64,000 nt of DNA from contig JAAFJF010000008.1 in NCBI GenBank assembly GCA_013298815.1, forward strand, positions 1 through 64,000. Reading direction: 5' to 3'. Positions 23,978 to 33,972 of this stretch are shown here, piece by piece. Source of the stretch: Polaromonas sp. Lineage in GTDB: Bacteria > Pseudomonadota > Gammaproteobacteria > Burkholderiales > Burkholderiaceae_C. Each line of letters begins with the position of its first letter. Within the stretch, counting starts at the first letter, position 1. A program made the position numbers and the translations under genes. Under the pieces are notes generated by a model, which saw only the letters and a list, made by a program, of their open reading frames with translations, did not search any database and had not been told where the DNA came from.

Positions 23978-25129
23978 TTATGGCCGTTTACCCACGGTCA
24001 CCGTTTCCCGCACCCAAGTTTTGGACTGCTCACTCAAACTTAGTCCCAAACCCGGCCGAGTCGGCACCAGCATGCGGCCGTTGTTGATTTCTATGCGTTC
24101 GTTGAATAAGGGCTCTAACCACTCAAAATGCTCCACCCACGGCTCGGTGGGGTAGGCGGCGGCCAGGTGGACGTGCAATTCCATCGCAAAATGCGGGGCG
24201 AGCATCAGGCCGGCGTGTTCGGCTTGGGCGGCGATTTTCAAAAACGGGGTGATGCCGCCCACGCGCGGGGCATCGGGCATCAGGTAGTCTGCGGCGCGGT
24301 GGCGGATCAAGTCGCCATGTTCGCCGGCGCTGGTCAGCATTTCGCCGGTGGCGATGGGGGTGTCAAACTGCTGCACTAGGGCGGCGTGGCCTTCGTGGTC
24401 GTAGGCGTCCAGCGGTTCTTCAATCCAGACCAGGTTGAACTGCTCAAAAATGCGGCACATGCGCTGGGCGGTAGGGCGGTCCCACTGCTGGTTGGCATCG
24501 ACCATGATGGGCACGGCATCGCCGAGGTGTTTGCGCACGGCTGTGACGCGGGCGATGTCCAAAGCCGCGTCCGGCTGACCGACTTTGAGTTTGATACCGC
24601 CAATGCCGCGTTGGATGGACGCCGATGCGTTCACCATCAGCTGGTCGATGGGGGTGTGCAAAAAGCCGCCCGAGGTGTTGTAGCAGCGCACGGAGTCGCG
24701 GTGCGAGCCTAGTAGTTTGGCCAAAGACAGGTTCGCACGTTTGGCTTTCAAATCCCACAAAGCCACGTCAAATGCGCCAATCGCTTGGGTGGACATGCCG
24801 CTGCGGCCGACGGAAGCGCCCGCCCAGCACAGTTTGTCCCACAATTTTGAAATATCGCTGGGGTCTTCGCCCAACAGCGTGGGGGCGATTTCTTTGGCAT
24901 GGGCAAACTGGCCCGGGCCGCCAGCACGCTTGGAGTAGCTGAAACCCAAGCCTTTGTGGCCTTGCGCGGTTTCAATCTCCACAAACAGCATGGCGATTTC
25001 GGTCATGGGTTTTTGCCTGCCGGTCAGCACTTTGGCGTCGCTGATGGGGTTGGCTAGGGGCAGATAGCAGGAGGAGACCTGAATCCAGGCGATGCTGTCG
25101 TTTGTGTGTGGGGACGTGCTGGTTGTCAT
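23978..25129 (-). CDS. L-talarate/galactarate dehydratase (enolase superfamily)
   Basis: Dehydrates galactarate or L-talarate to 5-keto-4-deoxy-glucarate-type acids. 383 residues closely following the Salmonella TalrD pattern: SDAKVLTGRQKP, GFSYSKRAGG, the catalytic base segment GIKLKVGQP, metal ligands in VDANQQWD, IEEPLDAYD and TGEML, PDAPRVGGITPFLKI, and the catalytic His in APHFAMELH. It follows garD on the same strand with a 51-base gap, so the two galactarate-consuming enzymes are probably co-transcribed. Confidence 0.88.
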   Translation of the reverse strand: MTTSTSPHTNDSIAWIQVSSCYLPLANPISDAKVLTGRQKPMTEIAMLFVEIETAQGHKGLGFSYSKRAGGPGQFAHAKEIAPTLLGEDPSDISKLWDKLCWAGASVGRSGMSTQAIGAFDVALWDLKAKRANLSLAKLLGSHRDSVRCYNTSGGFLHTPIDQLMVNASASIQRGIGGIKLKVGQPDAALDIARVTAVRKHLGDAVPIMVDANQQWDRPTAQRMCRIFEQFNLVWIEEPLDAYDHEGHAALVQQFDTPIATGEMLTSAGEHGDLIRHRAADYLMPDAPRVGGITPFLKIAAQAEHAGLMLAPHFAMELHVHLAAAYPTEPWVEHFEWLEPLFNERIEINNGRMLVPTRPGLGLSLSEQSKTWVRETVTVGKRP

Positions 25130-25180
25130 GGTTAAAGTTTTTTATCAAAGGTTTTATTGAGGCACAGATCAGGTCATGAA

Positions 25181-26803
25181 TCAAGTCACTGGGGCTGGAT
25201 TAAACAGCACCAGCGCGTTGTGCAGCTTCCAGTGCTCAGCCCAGGTTTTTTTGCGGCCGCTCGCCACTTCCAGCATGAGGTGGAACATCTCCCAGCCCAC
25301 GTCTTCAATGGTTTTGCTGCCATCGGCGATGGTGCCGGCGTTGATGTCCATCAAATCGTGCCAACGCCGTGCCAGGTCGCTGCGGGTGGCGACTTTGATG
25401 ACGGGGCATTCAGCCAAGCCGTAGGGCGTGCCGCGTCCGGTGGTGAAGACGTGCAAATTCATACCAGCGGCCAGTTGCAGCGTGCCGCAGATGAAGTCGC
25501 TGGCGGGTGTGGCGGTGTAGGTCAAGCCTTTTTGTTTCAGCTTTTCACCCGGTGCCAGCACGCCTGTGATGGCGGACGAGCCTGATTTCACAATCGAGCC
25601 CATCGCTTTTTCAACAATGTTGGACAAGCCGCCTTTTTTGTTGCCCGGTGTGGTGTTGGCGCTGCGGTCGACCTTGCCGCGCTGCAGGTAGGCGTCGTAC
25701 CAGGCCATCTCGCGGATCATGGCTTCGGCCACCTCGGGCGTGGAGGCGCGGGATGTGAGCTGGTCAATGCCATCACGCACCTCAGTGGTTTCTGAAAACA
25801 TCACGCTGGCACCAGCACGCACTAGCAAATCGGTGCAATAGCCCACGGCAGGATTGGCTGTCACGCCTGAAAACGCATCGCTGCCGCCGCATTGCACGCC
25901 TACCACCAGCTCGCTGGCAGGGACGGTTTCACGGCGGCGTGCATTCAAGCGTTGCAAGTGGGTAGTCGCTTGGCGCATGATGGACTCGACCATGGACATG
26001 AAGCCGACGTGGGCATCGTCTTGAAGACAGACTAACCCCCCTGTGCCGCTTCGCGTCTCCCCCCCTTGAAGTGGGGGCACACCCAGTGGCCCAGCAGAGC
26101 CGGTTCCACGGGTGTCGCTGGCAGTTTTAATCTCGATCGTATTGGGTGGGAACAAACGCTCGGGCTGCAGCTTCTCGCAGCCCAAGCTCACAAGCATCAC
26201 TTCGCCGCCAAAGTTGGGGTTCAGGCTGATGTTGCGCAACGTGCGGATGGGGATTTCCGCACCCGGTGCGTCAATCGCCACGCCGCAGCCATAAGTGTGT
26301 TCTAACGCGACAACATCATCAACGTTAGGGAATTTGGGCAACAGTTCTGCCTTGATGCGTTGTACCGCAAAGTCCGTCACGCCCGCAACACATTGGACAG
26401 TTTGTGTGATGGCCAAAATGTTGCGAGTGCCGACCGAGCCATCTGCGTTGCGATAACCCTCAAAAGTGTAGCCTTCCAACGGTGCTTGTACTGCGGACTT
26501 GACTGTAGCGATGGGTAAATTGTCCAATTCGCGTGCATCGGGCATGTGCAGCAAACGCTCATGCACCCAGCTACCGGCTGGGATGTCTTTGAGCGCGTAA
26601 CCAATCGGAATACCATAACGAAGCACAGGGGCATCTGCAGCCAAATCGACCAATGCGACTTTATGACCTTGCGGGACTTTGTCTTTCAAGACCAAGCCAC
26701 TCGATAAAACGGTGCCCACAGGCAAACCGCCATCGTTGGCGACGATGGCCACGTTGTCGCTGGGGTGCATGCTGATCGTCAGCGGCAAGGTTTGGGTTGG
26801 CAT
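25181..26803 (-). CDS. garD: Galactarate dehydratase GarD with in-frame repeat insertion
   Basis: Iron-dependent dehydratase converting galactarate to 5-keto-4-deoxy-D-glucarate. The N-terminal SAF-like domain is followed by the UxaA/GarD domains: [64 protein letters not shown], and the family end FNPAPVT. Between [12 protein letters not shown] and [10 protein letters not shown] about 30 residues rich in Gly, Thr and Pro have no counterpart in E. coli GarD; they are encoded by a palindromic family B repeat (26025-26115). The reading frame is preserved on both sides, so the protein may still work. Divergent from gudD. Confidence 0.93.
   Translation of the reverse strand: MPTQTLPLTISMHPSDNVAIVANDGGLPVGTVLSSGLVLKDKVPQGHKVALVDLAADAPVLRYGIPIGYALKDIPAGSWVHERLLHMPDARELDNLPIATVKSAVQAPLEGYTFEGYRNADGSVGTRNILAITQTVQCVAGVTDFAVQRIKAELLPKFPNVDDVVALEHTYGCGVAIDAPGAEIPIRTLRNISLNPNFGGEVMLVSLGCEKLQPERLFPPNTIEIKTASDTRGTGSAGPLGVPPLQGGETRSGTGGLVCLQDDAHVGFMSMVESIMRQATTHLQRLNARRRETVPASELVVGVQCGGSDAFSGVTANPAVGYCTDLLVRAGASVMFSETTEVRDGIDQLTSRASTPEVAEAMIREMAWYDAYLQRGKVDRSANTTPGNKKGGLSNIVEKAMGSIVKSGSSAITGVLAPGEKLKQKGLTYTATPASDFICGTLQLAAGMNLHVFTTGRGTPYGLAECPVIKVATRSDLARRWHDLMDINAGTIADGSKTIEDVGWEMFHLMLEVASGRKKTWAEHWKLHNALVLFNPAPVT
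26025..26115 (-). repeat. Interspersed repeat family B, copy 1, inside garD
   Basis: GC-rich palindromic element with a CCCCC/GGGGG hairpin (about 26061-26077) and the segment GCTTCGCGT in the flank, shared with the copy in mpl. It adds about 30 codons to garD without a frameshift. Exact borders are uncertain by several bases. Confidence 0.75.
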
Positions 26804-26932
26804 GACTAGCTCCTGCTGAAAGGGAAAGTTGTAATCTGTTTAACTGTGAAACTATTTGTGGTCTAGGTAAAAATCAATTATGATAGACATCAGACAACTG
26901 ATAACTTAGAATTATAAACGAATGACTAATCT
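26804..26932. promoter_or_regulatory. Divergent promoter region garD / gudD
   Basis: 129 bases between divergent hexarate genes must hold both promoters. An inverted repeat ATCAG-ACAA-CTGAT at 26889-26902 is a candidate operator for a hexarate-responsive regulator; no regulator gene is in the window. I cannot assign -35/-10 boxes firmly. Confidence 0.45.
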
Positions 26933-28279
26933 ATGAGTATGACCAGAACCTCAAATAACACCCCAAAAATCACCAGCTTACGCGCCATTCCTGTTGCAGG
27001 ACGCGACAGCATGTTGCTCAACCTGAGCGGCGCACACGGTCCGTATTTCACCCGTAACATTTTGATCTTGACCGACAGCGCTGGCAACACCGGCGTGGGC
27101 GAGGTGCCCGGGGGTGAAAAAATCCGCCAAACGCTGGAAGATGCTGCGGCCTTGGTCGTTGGGCAATCTTTGGGCAATGTACAGGAAATGCTGCGCAAGG
27201 TGCAAAACCAGTTTGCCGACCGCGACAGCGGTGGCCGTGGTCAACAGACTTTCGACTTGCGCACCACCATCCACGCGGTGACGGCGATTGAATCAGCCTT
27301 GCTGGATTTGCTGGGTCAACATCTGGGTGTGCCCGTCGCCGCCTTGCTGGGCGAAGGCCAGCAGCGTGATGCGGTCGAGATGTTGGGTTATTTGTTCTAT
27401 GTCGGCGACCGCAGCAAGACCGATTTGCCCTACAACAGCGAGCCTGATGCCGACAACAACTGGTCGCGTGTGCGCCATGAAGTCGCATTGACCCCCGATA
27501 CCATTGTCCGCCAAGCCGAAGCTGCGCACGAGCGCTATGGTTTCAACGACTTCAAACTCAAAGGCGGCGTGCTGCGTGGCGATGACGAAATCGCCGCTGT
27601 TACCGCCTTGCACGAGCGCTTTCCCAAAGCCCGCGTCACGCTGGACCCAAACGGTGGCTGGCTGCTGAAAGACGCCATCCGCCTGATGCGCGACATGAAA
27701 AACGTCGTCGCCTACGCCGAAGACCCCTGCGGCGCAGAAGACGGCTTCTCGGGTCGCGAGGTGATGGCCGAATTCCGCCGCGCCACTGGTTTGCCAACCG
27801 CAACCAACATGATCGCCACCGATTGGCGTCAACTCAGCCACGCGCTGTCGCTGCAATCAATTGACATTCCCTTGGCCGACCCGCATTTTTGGACCATGGC
27901 CGGCTCGGTGCGCGTGGCGCAGACCTGTCGTGATTGGGGGCTGACGTGGGGCAGCCATTCGAATAACCACTTTGACGTGTCACTTGCCATGTTCACCCAC
28001 GTCGGTGCCGCTGCGCCAGGCAAGGTGACGGCGATTGACACGCACTGGATCTGGCAAGACGGCCAGCGCTTGACCAAAGAGCCGCTGCAAATCAAAAGTG
28101 GTTTGGTGCAAGTGCCGAAAAAACCAGGTTTGGGTGTGGAGCTGGACATGGCCGAGGTCGAAAAAGCGCACCAGCTATATAAGCAGCACGGCTTGGGTTC
28201 GCGCGACGACGCCACGGCTATGCAATACTTGATTCCGAATTGGAAGTTTGACCCCAAACGCCCAGCGTTTGACCGATAA
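26933..28279 (+). CDS. gudD: Glucarate dehydratase
   Basis: Enolase-superfamily enzyme dehydrating D-glucarate (and L-idarate) to 5-keto-4-deoxy-glucarate. 448 residues, family length. Seen: the N-terminal capping domain with [14 protein letters not shown] and [11 protein letters not shown], the catalytic Lys region [14 protein letters not shown], metal ligands in [21 protein letters not shown] and ATNMIATDW, and the His in [13 protein letters not shown]. First gene of the plus-strand half of the hexarate cluster, followed by aldolase and reductase genes. Confidence 0.95.
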   Translation: MSMTRTSNNTPKITSLRAIPVAGRDSMLLNLSGAHGPYFTRNILILTDSAGNTGVGEVPGGEKIRQTLEDAAALVVGQSLGNVQEMLRKVQNQFADRDSGGRGQQTFDLRTTIHAVTAIESALLDLLGQHLGVPVAALLGEGQQRDAVEMLGYLFYVGDRSKTDLPYNSEPDADNNWSRVRHEVALTPDTIVRQAEAAHERYGFNDFKLKGGVLRGDDEIAAVTALHERFPKARVTLDPNGGWLLKDAIRLMRDMKNVVAYAEDPCGAEDGFSGREVMAEFRRATGLPTATNMIATDWRQLSHALSLQSIDIPLADPHFWTMAGSVRVAQTCRDWGLTWGSHSNNHFDVSLAMFTHVGAAAPGKVTAIDTHWIWQDGQRLTKEPLQIKSGLVQVPKKPGLGVELDMAEVEKAHQLYKQHGLGSRDDATAMQYLIPNWKFDPKRPAFDR

Positions 28280-28372
28280 CTGCCCAGCGTTTGATAAATA
28301 AACGGCGCTGCGTTAGACCGCTAAGTGGCAAATAATTAAACAGCAATATTAAAAATAACTAGGAGCAAAAAA

Positions 28373-29161
28373 ATGAGAGAAAACCGCTTACGCACCATCT
28401 GGCAATCCGGTGGTGCTGTGTCCAACGGCTGGCTGGCCATTCCCAACAGCTTCTCCGCCGAAACCATGGCGCACCAAGGCTGGGATTCGCTGGTCGTCGA
28501 TATGCAGCACGGCATGGTGGACTACCAAGCCATGGTGACCATGCTGCAAGCCATCTCCACCACCAACACCGTACCTGTGGTGCGCGTGCCGTGGTTAGAA
28601 CCTGGCATTTTGATGAAAACTTTGGACGCTGGCGCTTACGGTGTGATTTGCCCCATGATCAACTGCCGTGAAGACGCGCAAAAGCTGGTCGCCTACACAC
28701 ATTACGCCCCGCAAGGCACGCGTAGCTTTGGTCCAACCCGTGCGTTGTTGTACGGCGGGGCGGACTACGCCAAGCATGCGAACAATACCATTGTGACCTT
28801 CGCGATGATTGAGACTGCGCAAGCCTTGGACAATTTGGACGATATTTTGTCGGTCGAAGGGTTGGACGCCATCTACATCGGCCCCTCGGACTTGTCGCTC
28901 GCTTTGGGATGTACCCCTAAGTTTGACGATTTAGATCCCAAAGCTGAAGAAGCGGTTGCGCACATTTTGGCGCGCGCTAAAGCGCACGGTGTGGTGGCAG
29001 GCGTGCACAACGGTGCACCCGAAGCGGCGTTGAAGCGCATTGCCGAAGGCTTCCAGTTCGTCACCATTGGCTCAGACGCTAGGTTGATGGCAGCTGGTGC
29101 ACAGGCGGTGATGGCCAAGATGCGTGCAGTGTCTGCGCCTAAAGTAGCTGGCGGCTATTGA
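28373..29161 (+). CDS. garL: HpcH/HpaI aldolase, probable 5-keto-4-deoxy-glucarate aldolase
   Basis: Class II pyruvate aldolase that would split 5-keto-4-deoxy-D-glucarate into pyruvate and tartronate semialdehyde. The 262-residue protein has the family barrel motifs VVDMQHGMVDYQ, VPVVRVPW, GAYGVICPMINC, FAMIETAQAL and DAIYIGPSDLSLALG (metal and phosphate-like binding positions). Context (downstream of gudD, upstream of the tartronate semialdehyde reductase gene) supports the GarL assignment over related rhamnonate or hydroxyheptanedioate aldolases. AGGAG precedes the ATG. Confidence 0.87.
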   Translation: MRENRLRTIWQSGGAVSNGWLAIPNSFSAETMAHQGWDSLVVDMQHGMVDYQAMVTMLQAISTTNTVPVVRVPWLEPGILMKTLDAGAYGVICPMINCREDAQKLVAYTHYAPQGTRSFGPTRALLYGGADYAKHANNTIVTFAMIETAQALDNLDDILSVEGLDAIYIGPSDLSLALGCTPKFDDLDPKAEEAVAHILARAKAHGVVAGVHNGAPEAALKRIAEGFQFVTIGSDARLMAAGAQAVMAKMRAVSAPKVAGGY

Positions 29162-29192
29162 TATTAAAGACAGAAATTTATAGGAATAGAGC

Positions 29193-30071
29193 ATGAAAAT
29201 CGGATTTATCGGACTTGGCATCATGGGTGCACCTATGGCGCAGCATTTGTTGGCAGCAGGGCACGAGTTGTTTGTTCCCAAACGCAGCAAAGTACCCGAA
29301 GCCTTGAGCACAGCCACCGTTTGCGCCACCAATGCCGACGTGGCGCGTGCGGCAGACGTCATCATTTTGATGCTGCCAGACACGCCCGATGTGGACAAAG
29401 TGCTGTTCGGTAAAGAAGGCGTGGCTGAAGGTCTATCGAAGGGGAAAACCGTCATCGACATGAGTTCCATCTCCCCCATGGAAACCAAGCGCTTCGCGCT
29501 CGCCATCAATGAGCTGGGCTGTGATTATCTGGACGCACCCGTCTCAGGCGGTGAAGTCGGTGCCAAAGCCGCCAGCTTGACCATCATGATTGGTGGCGAC
29601 GAAGCGGTGTTTGAACGCATCAAGCCGCTGTTTGAACTCATGGGCAAAAATATCACCCTGGTCGGTGGCAATGGCGACGGCCAAACCACCAAAGTGGCGA
29701 ACCAGATCATTGTGGCGCTGAACATTGCCGCCGTCGGCGAAGCCCTGCTGTTCGCCAGCAAAGCCGGGGCTGACCCAGCCCGTGTGCGCCAAGCGCTGAT
29801 GGGTGGTTTCGCCGCCAGCCGTATCTTGGAAGTGCATGGCGAACGCATGATCAAGCGCACTTTCAACCCCGGTTTCCGCATCGCTTTGCATCAAAAAGAC
29901 CTGAATTTGGCGTTGTCAGGCGCAAAAGCCATGGGCGTGGCACTACCGCAAACCGCGTCTGCCGCGCAACTGATGCAGGTTTGCGCCGCCAATGGCTGGG
30001 ATCAACTCGACCACTCGGCACTCGTCAAGTCGCTGGAGCACATGGCTGCGCACGAGGTGGCCAAGGCATAA
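29193..30071 (+). CDS. garR: Tartronate semialdehyde reductase
   Basis: NAD(P)H-dependent reductase of the beta-hydroxyacid dehydrogenase family, reducing tartronate semialdehyde to D-glycerate. 292 residues: Rossmann motif GFIGLGIMGAPMAQHLL, substrate motif DAPVSGGEVGAKAASLTIMIGG, catalytic lysine in GDGQTTKVANQI, and the C-terminal KDLNLAL signature. It follows the aldolase by 31 bases, so pyruvate and glycerate are the expected products of this cluster. Confidence 0.92.
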   Translation: MKIGFIGLGIMGAPMAQHLLAAGHELFVPKRSKVPEALSTATVCATNADVARAADVIILMLPDTPDVDKVLFGKEGVAEGLSKGKTVIDMSSISPMETKRFALAINELGCDYLDAPVSGGEVGAKAASLTIMIGGDEAVFERIKPLFELMGKNITLVGGNGDGQTTKVANQIIVALNIAAVGEALLFASKAGADPARVRQALMGGFAASRILEVHGERMIKRTFNPGFRIALHQKDLNLALSGAKAMGVALPQTASAAQLMQVCAANGWDQLDHSALVKSLEHMAAHEVAKA

Positions 30072-30078
30072 TAGAGGG

Positions 30079-30561
30079 ATGGATTTACCTGCCCACCAAC
30101 TGTCCATGACAGTGCTGATGACACCCGACACCGCCAATTTTTCGGGCAACGTCCACGGCGGCACGATTTTGAAGCTGCTCGATCAAGTCGCCTATGCTTG
30201 CGCTAGCCGGTATGCGGGGCGCTATGTGGTGACGCTGAATGTCGACCAAGTGATGTTTCGCCAACCCATCCACGTGGGTGAGCTGGTGACGTTTTTGGCT
30301 TCGGTCAACCACACTGGCACCTCGTCCATGGAAATCGGCATCAAGGTGATTGCCGAAGAAATCCGCACCCGCGAGGTGCGCCACGTCAACAGCTGCTTTT
30401 TCACCATGGTGGCCGTGGACGAAGCGCGCAAACCCGTGCCTGTGACACCGCTGAAACCCATATCCGCCGAAGACCGTCGGCGTTTTGCCGCTGCCGAAGT
30501 GCGCAAAGAGATGCGCCGCGAGCTGGAAACACGCTTTGCCGCCATCCGCGCGATGCAGTAG
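30079..30561 (+). CDS. Hotdog-fold acyl-CoA thioesterase
   Basis: 160-residue YciA/BFIT-type thioesterase. NFSGNVHGGTILKLLDQVAYACASRYAG contains the conserved N-x-x-G-x-x-x-GG-x-x-L-x-x-x-D pattern with the catalytic Asp, followed by VDQVMFRQPIHVGELV. ATG 30079 with GAGGG upstream is the start; an open frame extends further upstream into garR but is not supported. Seven bases separate it from garR, so it may ride on the hexarate transcript without being part of the pathway. Confidence 0.88.
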   Translation: MDLPAHQLSMTVLMTPDTANFSGNVHGGTILKLLDQVAYACASRYAGRYVVTLNVDQVMFRQPIHVGELVTFLASVNHTGTSSMEIGIKVIAEEIRTREVRHVNSCFFTMVAVDEARKPVPVTPLKPISAEDRRRFAAAEVRKEMRRELETRFAAIRAMQ

Positions 30562-30650
30562 CTTTTAGGCGTTTCAGCCGGTGCTGCGGTAAAATCGCAG
30601 CTTCCCTATCAATATCAGCCGCTGGATATAAACCAGTCACTGCTGCACTT

Positions 30651-31001
30651 ATGACGCACTCCGCATTCAAAAAATCAATTTTCGCTATATTATTTATAGC
30701 TATTCAGGCAATAAATACGCCGGCTACAGCTCAAATAGCACGTCATTTTCCGGATTCTGCCGTGCGCGGCAAGATTGCCTTCAAATCGCCGCCGCAAATC
30801 GAGCTAGACGGCAAAGCTGACCGTCTCTCGCCCGGTGCGCGTATTCGTGACGAACTGGGCATGCTGGCGATGACTGGGGCACTGCAAGGTAAAGACTTCG
30901 TCGTGAATTTCAGACGCGAGGCCGCAACTGGTATGGTGCATGAGGTGTGGATTCTCACCGCAGAAGAAGCAAAAGTGAAACTGGCTGGAGAAAAGAAATG
31001 A
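30651..31001 (+). CDS. Small periplasmic protein, signal peptide from a repeat
   Basis: 116 residues of unknown function, probably exported. The N-terminal 28 residues form a signal peptide: SAFKK, a hydrophobic core FAILFIAI, and the cleavage site PATAQ. The mature part ([27 protein letters not shown] ...) resembles conserved beta-proteobacterial hypotheticals found before miaB. Codons from Ala12 to about residue 30 coincide with a family A repeat (30684-30740), so the core and cleavage site derive from repeat sequence. The stop overlaps the miaB start as ATGA. Confidence 0.75.
   Translation: MTHSAFKKSIFAILFIAIQAINTPATAQIARHFPDSAVRGKIAFKSPPQIELDGKADRLSPGARIRDELGMLAMTGALQGKDFVVNFRREAATGMVHEVWILTAEEAKVKLAGEKK
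30684..30740 (+). repeat. Interspersed repeat family A, copy 7, in a coding region
   Basis: GCTATATTATTTATAGCTAT followed by the AGGCAATAAATACGCCGGCT box and a CTCAAATAGC tail. Read in frame as [16 protein letters not shown], the same phase as copies 10 and 11. Confidence 0.92.
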
Positions 31002-32401
31002 GTGCGGAATTGAGTATGGAAATGAGCGAAATTGTGAATCCCATCAACGCGTTAGCACCTTCTGAAGTAGCTTCCAAAAAGGTTTTTATCAAAACCTTCG
31101 GCTGTCAAATGAACGAGTACGACTCGGACAAAATGGTCGACGTTTTGCACGCCGCCGAGGGCTATGTTGCCACTCAGAACATGGACGAAGCGGACTTGAT
31201 TTTGTTCAACACCTGCTCCGTTCGTGAAAAAGCGCAAGAAAAGGTGTTTAGCGATCTGGGTCGCATCAAACACTTGAAAGCCAAGGGCGTCAAAATCGGC
31301 GTGGGCGGCTGTGTGGCGAGCCAAGAAGGTGCGGCGATTATTTCTCGTGCCCCGTTTGTGGATGTGGTGTTTGGCCCGCAGACCTTGCATCGATTGCCTG
31401 AGCTGCTAGCAAAAAGAGAGTTACTGGCGCGCCCGCAGGTGGATATCAGCTTCCCCGAAATCGAAAAATTCGACCACCTGCCACCCGCCAAAAACAACGG
31501 TGCCAGCGCGTTTGTCAGCATCATGGAGGGCTGCTCTAAGTACTGCAGCTACTGTGTCGTGCCTTACACGCGTGGTGAAGAAGTCTCGCGCCCGTTTGAA
31601 GACGTGTTGGTGGAAGTGGCCGGTTTGGCCGACCAAGGTGTCAAAGAGGTCAATTTGCTGGGTCAAAACGTCAACGCCTACCGTGGCAAGATGGGTGATT
31701 CTGGTGAAATTGCAGACTTTGCGACTTTGCTGGATTACGTCTCCGACATCCCCGGCATCGAACGCATCCGCTACACCACCAGCCATCCGAACGAGTTTTC
31801 GCAAAGCTTGATCGACGCCTACGCACGGTTACCCAAGCTGGTGAACCATCTTCATTTACCGGTGCAGCACGGTTCTGACCGCATTTTGAGCGCCATGAAA
31901 CGCGGCTACACCGCGCTGGAATACAAAAGTACCATCCGCAAACTTCGGGCGATTCGCCCCGACATGGTGCTGTCCAGCGACTTCATCGTCGGCTTCCCCG
32001 GTGAAACCGACGACGATTTCCAGAAAATGATGAAGCTGATCAACGATGTCGGTTTCGACACCTCCTTCAGCTTCATCTACAGCCCGCGCCCCGGCACGCC
32101 GGCAGCCGCGCTGCATGACGACACGCCGCACGCTGTGAAATTGGCGCGTTTGCAACACCTGCAAGCCACCATAGACGCCAACGTTGTCAAAATCAGCGCC
32201 AGCCGCCTAGGCACGGTGCAGCGCGTGCTGGTCGAAGGCCCAGCCCGCAAAACCCCCAACGCCCTGTTCGGCCGTACCGAATGCAACCGCGCCGTGGTCT
32301 TCACCGGGCCGGATCGCTTGATTGGTCAGCTCGTGGACATCAAAGTCACCGATGCGCCGCAACGCATGTTGCGCGGTGAGGTGGTGACGGCTGAGGTTTA
32401 A
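30998..32401 (+). CDS. miaB: tRNA-2-methylthio-N6-isopentenyladenosine synthase MiaB
   Basis: Radical SAM methylthiotransferase modifying A37 of tRNAs. N-terminal MTTase domain with [22 protein letters not shown] and [11 protein letters not shown] (three cluster cysteines), radical SAM motif CSKYCSYC in [20 protein letters not shown], and a C-terminal TRAM domain. I start at ATG 30998 overlapping the previous stop; an ATG at 31019 would shorten it by seven residues. 467 residues is normal. Confidence 0.96.
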   Translation: MSAELSMEMSEIVNPINALAPSEVASKKVFIKTFGCQMNEYDSDKMVDVLHAAEGYVATQNMDEADLILFNTCSVREKAQEKVFSDLGRIKHLKAKGVKIGVGGCVASQEGAAIISRAPFVDVVFGPQTLHRLPELLAKRELLARPQVDISFPEIEKFDHLPPAKNNGASAFVSIMEGCSKYCSYCVVPYTRGEEVSRPFEDVLVEVAGLADQGVKEVNLLGQNVNAYRGKMGDSGEIADFATLLDYVSDIPGIERIRYTTSHPNEFSQSLIDAYARLPKLVNHLHLPVQHGSDRILSAMKRGYTALEYKSTIRKLRAIRPDMVLSSDFIVGFPGETDDDFQKMMKLINDVGFDTSFSFIYSPRPGTPAAALHDDTPHAVKLARLQHLQATIDANVVKISASRLGTVQRVLVEGPARKTPNALFGRTECNRAVVFTGPDRLIGQLVDIKVTDAPQRMLRGEVVTAEV

Positions 32402-32431
32402 TGCAAAGACTGAAACGAAGATGCCTAATTT

Positions 32432-32485
32432 GCTATAATTTAAATAGCAGCATAGGCAGTAAATACGCTGGATAGAGCTAAAAAT
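32432..32485 (+). repeat. Interspersed repeat family A, copy 8
   Basis: GCTATAATTTAAATAGCAG, then AGGCAGTAAATACGCTGGAT and AGAGCTAAAAATAG, between the convergent ends of miaB and ffh. No other terminator-like structure with a T run is obvious there. Confidence 0.88.
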
Positions 32486-32542
32486 AGCATGTAAATAGCG
32501 GCATTTAAGGCAAAAAACCGCTTGTAACGTCGTAGAACGACA

Positions 32543-33925
32543 TCAAAACGGCATTTTCGGCATGCCCTTCATGCCACCCAGTTTTTTCATCATCTTCATC
32601 ATCCCGCCGCCGCTCATTTTTTTCATCATGCCCTGCATCTGCTCAAACTCGTTGAGCATGCGGTTGACTTCTTGTACGTGCACGCCCGCGCCATTGGCGA
32701 TGCGGCGTTTTCGGGTGGCTTTGATCAAGTCGGGTTTGCGGCGCTCAAGCGGGGTCATGCTGAGGATGATGCCTTCCTTGCGGCGCATGTCTTTTTCGGC
32801 TTTGCCCATGTCGACTTGACCGGCTTTGGCGGCTAGCTGGGAGGGGAGCTTTTCCATCATGCTGGCTAGGCCGCCCATTTGCTTCATCTGCTGGAGCTGG
32901 CTCAAGAAGTCGTTCAGGTCAAAACCGCCTCCACTTTTGACTTTGGCTGCCAGTTTTTGTGCTGCCGCCACGTCCACGCCAGAGGTAACTTGCTCGACCA
33001 GCGCCAAAATGTCGCCCATACCCAAGACGCGGCCCGCGTGGCGTTCGGCGTCAAACACCTCTAAACCGTCTAGTTTTTCTGACGTACCCGCAAATTTGAT
33101 GGGCGCGCCGGTGATGTGCCGCACTGACAGCGCCGCACCGCCGCGAGAGTCGCCGTCCAGCTTGGTCAAAATGATGCCGGTCAGCGGCAGGGCGTCTTTG
33201 AAGGCCTTGGCGGTGTTGATGGCGTCCTGACCCTGCATGGCGTCGACGACGAACAGGGTTTCAATCGGGTTGAGCACCGCGTGCAGCTCGCGGATCTCGT
33301 TCATCAGCACCTCGTCGATACCCAAACGGCCGGCAGTGTCGACCAACAGCACGTCGAAATGGTGCTTTTTGGCGTAATCGAGCGCGGCAAAGGCGATATC
33401 GCGCGGCTTTTGGTCGGCGCTGCTGGGGAACCACTCGGCACCCGCTTGGGCGGTGACGGTTTTGAGCTGTTCGATGGCGGCTGGGCGGTACACGTCGCCT
33501 GAGACGGTCAGCACCTTCTTTTTGCGCTTTTCAATCAGGTGTTTGGCCAGTTTGGCGGTGGTGGTGGTTTTACCGGCACCTTGCAAGCCTGCCATCAAAA
33601 TCACTGCTGGGGGCTGGGCGGCGAGGTTGAGTTCGCTGACTGATGTGCTGCTAATGTCGTTACCCGCCATGGTGGCGATCAACTCGCGGTTCACCACGGC
33701 GACCAGTGCCTGACCGGGGGTGAGCGAGCCCACCACTTCCTGACCCATGGCTTTTTCTTTGACGCGGGCAATGAAGTCGCGCACGACGGGCAGGGCAACG
33801 TCGGCCTCCAGCAGCGCCATGCGGACCTCGCGCAGCATATCCTGCACGTTGGACTCGGTCATGCGGGCTTGGCCGCGCATTTGTTTGACTAGGAGCGAGA
33901 GTTTGTCGGTAAGAGCGGATGCCAT
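32543..33925 (-). CDS. ffh: Signal recognition particle protein Ffh
   Basis: GTPase subunit of SRP that delivers inner-membrane proteins co-translationally. N domain, then G domain with GLQGAGKTTTTAKLAKHL, VSGDVYRPAAIEQLK, VDTAGRLGID and TKLDGDSRGGAALS, and the methionine-rich M domain (from about residue 330) ending MMKMMKKLGGMKGMPKMPF. 460 residues, normal. Divergent from the CcsA-like gene, with only about 50 bases between the two starts. Confidence 0.97.
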   Translation of the reverse strand: MASALTDKLSLLVKQMRGQARMTESNVQDMLREVRMALLEADVALPVVRDFIARVKEKAMGQEVVGSLTPGQALVAVVNRELIATMAGNDISSTSVSELNLAAQPPAVILMAGLQGAGKTTTTAKLAKHLIEKRKKKVLTVSGDVYRPAAIEQLKTVTAQAGAEWFPSSADQKPRDIAFAALDYAKKHHFDVLLVDTAGRLGIDEVLMNEIRELHAVLNPIETLFVVDAMQGQDAINTAKAFKDALPLTGIILTKLDGDSRGGAALSVRHITGAPIKFAGTSEKLDGLEVFDAERHAGRVLGMGDILALVEQVTSGVDVAAAQKLAAKVKSGGGFDLNDFLSQLQQMKQMGGLASMMEKLPSQLAAKAGQVDMGKAEKDMRRKEGIILSMTPLERRKPDLIKATRKRRIANGAGVHVQEVNRMLNEFEQMQGMMKKMSGGGMMKMMKKLGGMKGMPKMPF

Positions 33926-33972
33926 AGGGATTTATTACTTTAGGTGTTATGTAGGTCGTATAAACTGTAGGG

